This document shows positions 1 through 5,838 of a stretch of 5,838 nt of DNA, piece by piece. A program made the translations under genes and the position numbers. Each line of letters opens with the position of its first letter. Position 1 is the first letter of the stretch. The stretch comes from Verrucomicrobiales bacterium (lineage in GTDB: Bacteria; Verrucomicrobiota; Verrucomicrobiia; Verrucomicrobiales; DEV007), in the NCBI GenBank assembly GCA_007123695.1, contig SLGN01000454.1, forward strand, positions 1-5,838. Reading direction: 5' to 3'. The notes beneath the pieces are model-generated. The model had not been told where the DNA came from, did not search any database, and was given only the letters and a program-made list of their open reading frames with translations.

Positions 1-1
1 A

Positions 2-181
2 GAGCTCGATGAAATGCTCCGCAGCAATGGAATTTCCCCGCATCGCGATGCGCCCGTCCAAGAGGGAGAGCTTGGCGTCCGAGCCGATGCCGAGGTCTTT
101 GACAATTCGCTTGCTGCCGGAGCCAGAGCCACTTGGGGTGATTTCGTCTCTTGGTTCAGAAACCGCATCCAGCAGCGGTAG
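2..181 (+). CDS. C-terminal end of an unrecognised protein (partial, 5' end outside window)
   Basis: An open frame enters from the left edge and ends at TAG 179-181, giving 59 residues. The residue mix is that of an ordinary soluble protein: an acidic/polar first part (starting ELDEMLRSNGISPHRDAP) and an aromatic, amphipathic end (WGDFVSWFRNRIQQR). By hand count, GC at codon positions 1/2/3 is about 69/47/61 percent; the low second position fits real coding sequence, but the third is lower than in the genes to the right. No family is recognised and no function is proposed. The minus strand over the same bases is also open, with equally protein-like composition (for example KRIVKDLGIGSDAKLSLLDG), but it has no ATG, GTG or TTG between its upstream stop near 305 and about position 60, so I prefer the plus frame. 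The strand remains uncertain without the sequence to the left. Confidence 0.45.
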   Translation, partial: ELDEMLRSNGISPHRDAPVQEGELGVRADAEVFDNSLAAGARATWGDFVSWFRNRIQQR

Positions 182-306
182 TGCCTTGGAGTGAATTCGG
201 AGCCCCGCTTTTCCGCAATGCGGGTGAGGGCGGCGGCACCGGTCGGCGCTCTTGAGTCCTGACGGAAAGGATGCAATTCCCGTTGCGGGCCAGTGCGTTC
301 CGGTTC

Positions 307-310
307 AGGG
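307..310 (+). promoter_or_regulatory. Ribosome binding site of the SDR gene
   Basis: AGGG lies 7 bases before the ATG at 318. It selects this ATG over the in-frame TTG at 252, which would add 22 residues that are not typical of the family. The N-terminus MFRLDQKAALVTGG places the first beta strand directly at the start, as is usual in classical SDRs. Confidence 0.5.
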
Positions 311-317
311 TTCGGGT

Positions 318-1094
318 ATGTTCCGACTCGACCAAAAAGCAGCCCTCGTCACGGGCGGGGGCTCCGGCATCGGCCGCGCCATTTCCGAAACCTTCGCCTC
401 CGCCGGCGCGTCCGTCGGCATCCTCGACCTCGACGAAGCCGCCTCGGGCGAAACCGTGGCCGCCATCGCCGCAGCGGGGGGGCGGGCCGAATTCTTCCCC
501 TGCGACATTTCCGACAAAGATTCGGTGGAGGGCGCCGTATCCGCCGCCGCCGCCTCCTTCGGCCGGATCGACGCCCTCGTCAACAATGCGGGCATCGCCA
601 ACATCGGCACCGCGACGACGACGAGCGAGGAGGATTTCGACCGCGTCTTCCGCGTCAATGCCAAGGGCGTCTTCCTCTGCCTCCAGGCCGTGCTGCCGCG
701 CATGGTCGAAGCCGGAGGCGGCGTCGTCCTCAACATGTCGAGCATCGCCGCCGTCACCGGGCTGAAGGACCGCTTCGCCTACTCCGCGAGCAAGGGCGCC
801 GTGCACACCATGACCCTTTCCGTCGCCGCCGACTACATCGCCCACGGGATCCGCTGCAACGCCATCTGCCCGGCGCGCGTGCACACGCCCTTCGTCGACG
901 GCTATCTGGCGAGGAACTACCCCGACAACCGCGAAGAAATGTTCGAGAAGCTCTCCAAGGTCCAGCCCATCGGCCGCATGGCCCGGCCCGACGAAATCGC
1001 CCGCCTCGCCCTCTACCTCTGCAGCGACGACGCCTCCTACATCACCGCCCAGACCTACGAGATCGATGGCGGCTACATGAATCTGCGCCCCTGA
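318..1094 (+). CDS. Classical short-chain dehydrogenase/reductase (SDR), probably NAD(H)-dependent
   Basis: A complete 258-residue cytoplasmic oxidoreductase of the usual classical SDR length. The Rossmann dinucleotide motif TGGGSGIG is at residues 12-19. Aspartates at the end of the second strand (LDLD, D37 and D39) favour NAD over NADP. NNAG is at 89-92 and the catalytic set is N114, S141/S142, Y155 and K159 (YSASK). The C-terminal part has GRMARPDEIA (219-228) and the usual IDGG near the end (249-252). The common PG after the sixth strand is PA here, in CPARVHTPF (184-192), followed by a substrate-loop insert with NYPDNREEMFEKL. That region resembles SDRs related to BDH2 and 2-keto-3-deoxy-L-fuconate or L-fucose dehydrogenases, so a sugar-acid or hydroxyacid substrate is plausible, but this is inference from memory. 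The neighbours give no pathway context: the upstream gene is unknown and the downstream genes serve replication. Family assignment is secure; the substrate is not. Confidence 0.95.
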   Translation: MFRLDQKAALVTGGGSGIGRAISETFASAGASVGILDLDEAASGETVAAIAAAGGRAEFFPCDISDKDSVEGAVSAAAASFGRIDALVNNAGIANIGTATTTSEEDFDRVFRVNAKGVFLCLQAVLPRMVEAGGGVVLNMSSIAAVTGLKDRFAYSASKGAVHTMTLSVAADYIAHGIRCNAICPARVHTPFVDGYLARNYPDNREEMFEKLSKVQPIGRMARPDEIARLALYLCSDDASYITAQTYEIDGGYMNLRP

Positions 1095-1148
1095 GGCGTC
1101 CGGCGGGAAAGCGAAGGCGATGCGGTCTTCAAAAATCCGCGATTCTCC

Positions 1149-1184
1149 GTTTTCCCCGCCGCATTCTTCCCTAAAGTCCCCCCC
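1149..1184 (+). promoter_or_regulatory. Candidate promoter giving a very short or absent dnaX leader
   Basis: TAAAGT (1172-1177) matches four of six bases of the TATAAT -10 consensus and is followed by seven cytosines (1178-1184) and then the GTG start at 1185. The hexamer 17 bases upstream, GTTTTC (1149-1154), is a poor -35. If TAAAGT is used, transcription would begin at or next to the start codon. There is no Shine-Dalgarno sequence here, which fits that arrangement but does not prove it. Confidence 0.25.
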
Positions 1185-3089
1185 GTGAGCGAGAGCTACC
1201 AAGTCTTTGCCAGAAAATACCGGCCCCGCACCTTCGACGACGTGCTGGGGCAGGAGCACGTCGTGCGCACCCTCCGCAACGCCATCGCGCAGGACCGCAT
1301 CGCCCAGGCCTATCTCTTCGTCGGGCCCCGCGGCACCGGAAAGACCTCCACCGCCCGCATTCTCGCCAAGGCGCTGAACTGCCCCGGCGGACCCAAGGCC
1401 GACTTCGATCCCGACGACCCCGTCTGCGTCGAAATCGGCGAGGGCAACAGTCTCGACGTGCTCGAGATCGACGGAGCTTCAAACAATGGCGTCGAGCAGG
1501 TGCGCGCGCTCCGGGAATCGGTCGGCTTCGCCCCGGTATCGGGAAAGTACCGCATCTACTACATCGACGAGGTCCACATGCTCTCGAACGCGGCCTTCAA
1601 CGCGCTGCTCAAGACGCTGGAGGAACCGCCCGCGCACGTGAAGTTCATCTTCGCCACCACCGACCCGCAGAAGATCCTGCCCACCATCATCAGCCGCTGC
1701 CAGCGCTTCGACCTGCGTCGCATCCCCGCCGCCACGATCGCGCGGCATCTGCTCCACATCGCCGGGAAAGAGGGGCTCGGCCTCTCCGAGGCAGCCGCCT
1801 TCTCCATCGCCAAGGGGGCCGAAGGCGGCATGCGCGACGCCCAATCCATGCTCGACCAGCTCGTCGCCTTCTGCGGCGAGACCATCGAAGAGGGCGACGT
1901 CTCGGAGATCTTCGGCTTCAACTCGGCCGAGGCCATCGCCTCGCTCGGGAGCCTCGTCCTGCGCCGCGACAACTCCGGCGCCCTCGCCTTTCTCCACGAG
2001 AACGCCGAGGCGGGAAAGGACCTCGCGCGGCTTCTCGCCGACCTCATCGGGCATTTCCGCAACGTCCTCGTCGCCAAGGTCGATCCGGCCGCCGCCGGCG
2101 GAGAGCTCCCCGGCGATGTCCTCGATTCGATCCGCGAGCAGGCCGCATCGGTGGAGACCGCGAGGCTGCTGCGCGTCATCGACCTGCTCGCCGAGACCGA
2201 CGGACGCATGAAGTGGGCGGCGAACAAGAAGCTCCACTTCGAGGTGGGCCTCATCAAGGCGATCCAGGCCCTCGGCGAGGCGAACCTCGACGACGTCATC
2301 GCCCTGGTTTCCGGCGCCGCCGCCTCGGCCGATGGGCTTGCCGTGGCCGTTGAGGCTCCAGCAGCAGCTGCCGCCGCCGCAATTGGCTCCGGCGCTTCCG
2401 AGGGTTCCGCCGTTTCCAACCGTGCCGCGTCGGCCGCCTCCGCTCCCGCCAAGGCGACCGTTGCCGCAGAGACGAGTTCATCCGCTTCTTCCGGCGGTGG
2501 CGAGCCTGCTCCACCCCCGGCGGCGGAGGAAGCCCCCGTCCCGGCAAAGGCCGAGCCTGCAAACGCTGCGGCGGCCCCCGCGCCCGCGAATCTCCACGGC
2601 GAGGCGCTGTGGGACGCGGCCCGCGCCGCCCTCGTCGCCGAAAAGCCGCTGTTCGAGACCTGGCTTTCGGCGGCACGCTTTCTCTCCCACAAGGACGGAG
2701 TCTTCTCGCTCGGGTATTCCACCGAGCAGCGCTTCTTCCGCGAATCTCTCTCGCGCTACGACAAGGAGATCGAGGCCAAGATCGTCGCCTTCTCGGACGA
2801 CAGCCCCCGTCTCGAGATTCTCGTCAGCGACGACATCGATCCTGCACCCCTTCCGGAAGCCGTCGAGGAGGACGAGGCCGAAGAGCCCGCCGCGCCCGTC
2901 GCGGAGACGGAGACCGACCCCGTCTCCCCGACCGAATCGCAATCCGAACCCGAACCCGAACCCGATTCCAGTTCCGAGCCCGTGAACTCCGGCGAAGCCG
3001 AGGGGCCGGATTCCGGAGGGGATTTCAAGAACGACCCCCTCATCCGCGAAGCGCTCGAAGCTTTCGAAGCCCGCATCATCCAACCCTGA
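1185..3089 (+). CDS. dnaX: DNA polymerase III subunit tau (clamp-loader DnaX)
   Basis: The 634-residue ATPase subunit of the clamp loader, which loads the sliding clamp onto primed DNA and ties it to the polymerase; close to the length of E. coli tau. The AAA+ core has Walker A GPRGTGKT (47-54), Walker B YYIDEVHML (125-133), sensor-1 ATT (157-159) and the SRC arginine-finger motif (170-172). A helical collar domain spans about 240-370. A low-complexity Ala/Ser/Pro linker covers roughly 372-469, then a folded tau-like domain (about 470-552), an acidic Glu/Pro tail, and a terminal NDPLIREALEAFEARI motif. GTG 1185 is chosen because SESYQVFARKYRPRTFDDV is the canonical DnaX N-terminus; no Shine-Dalgarno sequence is present. 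Only two zinc-module cysteines remain, C66 and C81, where four are usual. No A-rich slippery heptamer was seen, so a gamma product by frameshifting is not predicted. ybaB follows after 42 bases, probably in the same transcript. Confidence 0.98.
   Translation: MSESYQVFARKYRPRTFDDVLGQEHVVRTLRNAIAQDRIAQAYLFVGPRGTGKTSTARILAKALNCPGGPKADFDPDDPVCVEIGEGNSLDVLEIDGASNNGVEQVRALRESVGFAPVSGKYRIYYIDEVHMLSNAAFNALLKTLEEPPAHVKFIFATTDPQKILPTIISRCQRFDLRRIPAATIARHLLHIAGKEGLGLSEAAAFSIAKGAEGGMRDAQSMLDQLVAFCGETIEEGDVSEIFGFNSAEAIASLGSLVLRRDNSGALAFLHENAEAGKDLARLLADLIGHFRNVLVAKVDPAAAGGELPGDVLDSIREQAASVETARLLRVIDLLAETDGRMKWAANKKLHFEVGLIKAIQALGEANLDDVIALVSGAAASADGLAVAVEAPAAAAAAAIGSGASEGSAVSNRAASAASAPAKATVAAETSSSASSGGGEPAPPPAAEEAPVPAKAEPANAAAAPAPANLHGEALWDAARAALVAEKPLFETWLSAARFLSHKDGVFSLGYSTEQRFFRESLSRYDKEIEAKIVAFSDDSPRLEILVSDDIDPAPLPEAVEEDEAEEPAAPVAETETDPVSPTESQSEPEPEPDSSSEPVNSGEAEGPDSGGDFKNDPLIREALEAFEARIIQP
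2946..2963 (+). repeat. Hexanucleotide tandem repeat (GAACCC x3) encoding Glu-Pro
   Basis: Three exact copies of GAACCC lie in the acidic tail of dnaX and encode Glu-Pro dipeptides. A gain or loss of units by slippage would stay in frame and only change the length of the flexible tail. Confidence 0.8.
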
Positions 3090-3131
3090 AAGCAGAACTT
3101 TCCCTCTCCGAACCACCGTAGACCCGATCCC

Positions 3132-3446
3132 ATGAACATTGCAAAAATGATGAAACAGGCCCAGCAGATGCAGAAGCGCATGGGCGAACTGCAGGGCGAG
3201 CTCGCCGCCCGCGAAGTCGAGGCCAGCGTTGCCGGCGGCAAAGTGGTGGTCCGGGCCAACGGAGCCGGCGACGTCCTTTCGCTCAAGATCGATCCCGCCG
3301 TCGTCGATCCCGAAGACGTCGAGCTGCTCGAAGATCTCGTGCTCAGCGCCGTGAAGCAGGCCGTCGGCCAAGGCAAGGAGATGATGCAGGAGGAAATGTC
3401 GAAACTGACCGCCGGACTCGGACTGCCTCCTGGACTCGGTTTCTGA
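3132..3446 (+). CDS. ybaB: YbaB/EbfC family nucleoid-associated protein
   Basis: A complete 104-residue protein of the YbaB/EbfC family: small dimeric DNA-binding proteins that coat the nucleoid and are genetically linked to replication and recombination repair. The N-terminal helix has the family pattern MNIAKMMKQAQQMQKRMGEL (1-20), followed by a central beta section (VEASVAGGKVVVRANGAGDV) and the signature KIDPAVVDPEDVELLEDLV. The C-terminal helix holds the Gln/Met-rich KEMMQEEMSKLTAGLGLP. The ATG at 3132 gives the standard N-terminus. No Shine-Dalgarno sequence precedes it (GACCCGATCCC), so translation may depend on the upstream dnaX message, whose stop is 42 bases away. The dnaX–ybaB order is widespread and supports the call. 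recR, which often follows, is absent here; the next gene faces the opposite way. Confidence 0.97.
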   Translation: MNIAKMMKQAQQMQKRMGELQGELAAREVEASVAGGKVVVRANGAGDVLSLKIDPAVVDPEDVELLEDLVLSAVKQAVGQGKEMMQEEMSKLTAGLGLPPGLGF

Positions 3447-3536
3447 TCCTGGGGAAAACGGCTCGCCCGACCGATCCTCGCCCACCCGTCGAGCTTCCTG
3501 CTTCCGATTGTCTGAGATGCTGTGCGGCGGAGGTGC
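3447..3536. other. Convergent intergenic region between ybaB and the TPR–redoxin gene
   Basis: The 90 bases separate two stop codons facing each other. I see no strong terminator. A 5-base inverted repeat GCTCG/CGAGC (3461-3465 and 3490-3494) has a 24-base loop. On the minus strand a weak four-pair hairpin (3459-3473) is followed by TTTT (3455-3458) and could be a poor intrinsic terminator for the leftward gene. Termination may otherwise be Rho-dependent. Confidence 0.4.
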
Positions 3537-5838
3537 TCAGGTTCCTTGTCCTTGGGGGCCGAGGAGGCGCTGGGATTCGTCGAGGAGCCATTCGACCTGC
3601 ATGAAGGGTTCGTGGCCGACGGTCTGCCAGCGGATGCTGCCGGTTCCGTCGATCAGGAAGGTTCCATGGAGGGGCTGTCCCTCGAAGTCGTCGTGGGCGC
3701 GGTAGGCCTTGAAGGCGGAGAGACCGGGGTCGGAGCGCAGGGGGAAGGGGAAGGGTGTCTCGGAATCGTCTCCGGAGAAGGTCTCCCGCAGACTCGCCGG
3801 AATGTCGGTGGCGACGGCGACGATGTCGATGCCGGCCTCTTCGTAGCGCCCATGAAGGGGGGCGAGGGCGTTGAGCTGCTCCATGCAGTGGGAGCAAACC
3901 TTGCCGAGGTAGAAGACGACGAGGACCGGTCGTCCTCCCTGCACGAACAGGGGCACTTCGACGCCTTCGGCGTCCTTCACGGTGAGGTCGGGGGCGGCGG
4001 GCGGGGTCCAGCGGAAGGGACCGAGGGTGTCGAGGTCGGGACGCTCGCCGAGGTCGCCGGGCGGATCGGGTGCGAGTCTCCAATCCTCGGGGTATCCGAA
4101 CTCGGCGGCGATGGGCGCGAGAGGGCCGAAGACGGCAAGGTCGCTGTCGGCGGTGTGGCCGACGTGGCGGAGTGTTTCGAAGGCCTCCCGGGCCTTTTCC
4201 GTTTCCCCCTGGGCGTGGAGGGCGCGCACTTGGGAGACGCGCGGCAGGACCTCGTTCTTTCCAGCGGCGACGGCTTCGGAGGCGAGCTTGGCGGCCTTTT
4301 CGGCGTCTCCGGCACGCAGCCAGAGAAGGGCGTGCCGCGACTTGGGAAGATTCTTCAGCTTCGGAAGGAGTTCGCGGGCTTCCTCGAGGTCGGGCGTCGG
4401 CGCGGAAAGGCAGGTGTAGAGGGCGAGTTCGTCCACCGGACCTTCGAGTTCGCCGATGGCCTTCTCGAACTTCTTCGCGGCGGCCTTTTCCGCCTCCTCG
4501 AGTTCTTTCTCTTCCTTGCCGGCCTCCTTGGCCTCGGCGACCGCCTTGGCGACGGCTTCGTCGCGTTCGGTTCGCTTCGCCGAGAGGCGCTTTTCGAGCT
4601 CGGCGTGGTGGGCGAGGCCTCCCTCGCGGTCTCCGCTTTCGAATTTCGCAATTCCGAGGAAGCGATGGAATTCCGTCTCGTCGATGGACTGGTCGTCGGG
4701 ATGGAGGAGGGCGTCCCGGTCGGTGCCGTCGCCGGAAAGGGCAATCAGCTCGGACCAGGCTTCGTAGCGGACGAGAGTGTCGCGGAGACGCTTGCGGCCG
4801 TACTGCCAGGAGCCGGAAGATGCGTCGAAGACTTCCTCGCCGTCGACTTTGCGGAATTTCGGGAGCCGGGGCAGGGAGATCATGTTGCGGGCCATTTCGA
4901 CGGCGCGACGGTGCTGCCCGAGATGGTCGAGGTTGCGGATGAGCCACTCGTTGTTGTGGGCGAAGTTGTGGATCTGGTCGGGGATGACGTGGAAGCGGAT
5001 CATGTGGGCATGATCGACGCGGGCGGAGGCTTCCTGCTGCCACACGGCGTCTTCGTAGCGTTTCAGCTTCGAGTAGATGTGGCCCGGCATGTGCCACATG
5101 TGGGCGATCCCGGGGGCGGAAGGGCCGCAGTTGGCGGCGGCGGTGAGGGCCTGGGCGGGGTCGGTCCTGTCCCAAAGGTGGATCTGGAAGTGGTTGGCGG
5201 GATGCAGCGGGTGTTTCCCCAGAATCTTCTCGGCGAGCAGATTCATGGCGTAGTGGCTGGAGATGGGCAGCTCCTTGCCGCTGTTGTAGAAGACCTGGTG
5301 CAGGAGAAAGGCCTCGGCCTCGACTTCGTCGGGATGCTCGTGGAGGATCTTTTCGAGCGAGCGAACGTAGTCGCGCAGCCGCTTCTGGAGATTGGCCTTG
5401 GGATCGCGGAAGTAGGCGGCGAGCCCGTCGATCCAGAGCTGTTCGCGCGGCGATGCGTGCTCCTTCCTCGCCACGGCTTCGTCGATGAATTTCTTCCCGC
5501 GCGTGTCGTTCTTGAAGTTCGCCATGGCCATGCCCCAGTAGGCCATGGCGCAGTCGGGATCGAGGGAGGCGGCCTGGCGGAAGCTGCGCTCGGCCTCGAA
5601 GAACCAGTAGCCGTGCAGTTGGCCGACGCCCTGCAAAAAGAAGCGCTTCGCCTCGTCGGAGTCCGACGTCACCTCGAGGTGGACCTCGCCGGTGCCGGGG
5701 ATCAGAACCGCAGCCTGGCGGGGGCCTTCGTTGAAGACTTCGCCGTGGTAGGAATGGCCGGCGGGGGCGTCGGTCGCCGGGGGCGTCTCCTCGGCGGCGA
5801 GAAATCCGCCGGGAAGAAGGAGGGCGAGCAGGCGGGAG
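3537..5838 (-). CDS. Exported TPR–redoxin (AhpC/TSA-like) protein, 5' end outside window
   Basis: At least 766 residues, read leftward to TGA 3537-3539; the start lies beyond 5838. Numbered from the window edge, residues 1-15 (SRLLALLLPGGFLAA) look like the end of a signal peptide, so the protein probably acts in the periplasm or outside the cell. A TPR-like unit (FEAERSFRQAASLDPDCAMA) begins near 79, and helical repeats continue to about 600. A histidine cluster (HMWHMPGH, DHAHM, QIHNFAHNNEW) lies at about 246-300. A Lys/Glu/Ala-rich probable coiled coil covers about 409-470. The C-terminal redoxin domain (about 605-766) has VVFYLGKVCSHCMEQL, with C648 and C651 as a CxxC pair, and the strand HGTFLIDGTG. 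The GTG at 5672 is in frame but internal. Resemblance to planctomycete/verrucomicrobial TPR–redoxin proteins is from memory. A redox or stress role is inferred; the partner and substrate are unknown. Confidence 0.9.
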   Translation of the reverse strand, partial: SRLLALLLPGGFLAAEETPPATDAPAGHSYHGEVFNEGPRQAAVLIPGTGEVHLEVTSDSDEAKRFFLQGVGQLHGYWFFEAERSFRQAASLDPDCAMAYWGMAMANFKNDTRGKKFIDEAVARKEHASPREQLWIDGLAAYFRDPKANLQKRLRDYVRSLEKILHEHPDEVEAEAFLLHQVFYNSGKELPISSHYAMNLLAEKILGKHPLHPANHFQIHLWDRTDPAQALTAAANCGPSAPGIAHMWHMPGHIYSKLKRYEDAVWQQEASARVDHAHMIRFHVIPDQIHNFAHNNEWLIRNLDHLGQHRRAVEMARNMISLPRLPKFRKVDGEEVFDASSGSWQYGRKRLRDTLVRYEAWSELIALSGDGTDRDALLHPDDQSIDETEFHRFLGIAKFESGDREGGLAHHAELEKRLSAKRTERDEAVAKAVAEAKEAGKEEKELEEAEKAAAKKFEKAIGELEGPVDELALYTCLSAPTPDLEEARELLPKLKNLPKSRHALLWLRAGDAEKAAKLASEAVAAGKNEVLPRVSQVRALHAQGETEKAREAFETLRHVGHTADSDLAVFGPLAPIAAEFGYPEDWRLAPDPPGDLGERPDLDTLGPFRWTPPAAPDLTVKDAEGVEVPLFVQGGRPVLVVFYLGKVCSHCMEQLNALAPLHGRYEEAGIDIVAVATDIPASLRETFSGDDSETPFPFPLRSDPGLSAFKAYRAHDDFEGQPLHGTFLIDGTGSIRWQTVGHEPFMQVEWLLDESQRLLGPQGQGT
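5793..5837 (-). other. C-terminal part of a signal peptide of the TPR–redoxin protein
   Basis: In frame with the minus-strand gene, the first 15 visible codons give SRLLALLLPGGFLAA followed by EETPPATDAPAGHS. This is a hydrophobic core, a helix-breaking PGG, an Ala-Ala end and a Pro/Ala/Thr-rich mature start, consistent with signal peptidase I cleavage after Ala15. No lipobox cysteine is present. The positively charged n-region and the start codon are outside the window, so the peptide is only partly seen. Confidence 0.65.

Noticed and set aside
213..223. Short palindrome CCGCA-A-TGCGG after the left-edge gene, possible terminator
   Set aside because: The stem is only four to five pairs and no T-run follows.
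252..280. Possible promoter TTGAGT with a CAATTC -10 before the SDR gene
   Set aside because: The -35 half matches four of six bases, but no acceptable -10 is present at 15-18 bases spacing.
252..317. Upstream TTG start for the SDR gene
   Set aside because: It adds 22 residues not typical of the family; ATG 318 has AGGG at proper spacing and gives the standard N-terminus.
1101..1161. Inverted repeat CGGCGG/CCGCCG between the SDR gene and dnaX
   Set aside because: The loop is about 49 bases and no T-run follows; this is expected by chance in GC-rich sequence.
156..1259. Minus-strand open frame of 367 codons opposite the SDR gene
   Set aside because: Gly/Ala/Asp/Val-rich antisense of a gene with complete SDR motifs; no independent start signal or recognisable fold.
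2200..2660. Programmed frameshift site producing a gamma form of DnaX
   Set aside because: No A-AAA-AAG heptamer or long A or T run was found; the longest A runs in dnaX are four bases and not in a slippery context.
1479..3485. Several minus-strand open frames opposite dnaX and ybaB (252, 387 and 335 codons)
   Set aside because: Low-complexity antisense shadows of dnaX and ybaB, both of which are certain on the plus strand.
4070..4942. Plus-strand open frame of 290 codons
   Set aside because: Arg/Pro/Gly-rich antisense of the TPR–redoxin gene without any domain.
3343..5175. Open frame of about 610 codons on the minus strand, offset from the TPR–redoxin frame
   Set aside because: It is dominated by Arg and Pro, shows no domain, and lies over the well-supported TPR–redoxin gene and the end of ybaB; it is a high-GC shadow frame.

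Overview
The window is GC-rich bacterial chromosome carrying three complete genes and two that run off its edges. The DnaX sequence style, the dnaX–ybaB pair, and a secreted TPR–redoxin protein of a type I associate with Verrucomicrobiota and Planctomycetota suggest a PVC-superphylum bacterium, most likely a verrucomicrobium. This placement comes from remembered family resemblance, not from a search.

Layout: the left edge (2-181) probably holds the last 59 codons of an unrecognised plus-strand gene. After a 136-base gap comes a complete classical short-chain dehydrogenase/reductase (318-1094), probably NAD(H)-dependent and sugar- or hydroxyacid-related. A 90-base gap leads to dnaX (1185-3089), the tau subunit of the DNA polymerase III clamp loader. 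It is followed 42 bases later by ybaB/ebfC (3132-3446), a small nucleoid-associated protein. dnaX and ybaB form the familiar replication/repair pair and are probably co-transcribed. recR, which often completes this cluster, is not the next gene. A 90-base convergent gap (3447-3536) separates this block from a large minus-strand gene (3537 to beyond 5838). That gene encodes an exported protein with an N-terminal signal peptide, a long TPR-type helical region rich in conserved-looking histidines, a charged coiled-coil stretch, and a C-terminal AhpC/TSA-like redoxin domain with a CSHC motif.

The points most worth a second look are in the minus-strand gene and in dnaX. The first obvious start in the minus-strand gene (GTG at 5672) is internal: the frame continues through a mature N-terminus and a signal peptide and leaves the window. 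DnaX appears to have lost the middle two of the four zinc-module cysteines, carries a long low-complexity linker with different codon use, and has a GTG start with no Shine-Dalgarno sequence but a possible -10 box placed as in leaderless genes. I found no RNA genes, mobile elements, CRISPR arrays or phage genes. Apart from the composite TPR–redoxin protein, the window looks like ordinary chromosomal housekeeping sequence.
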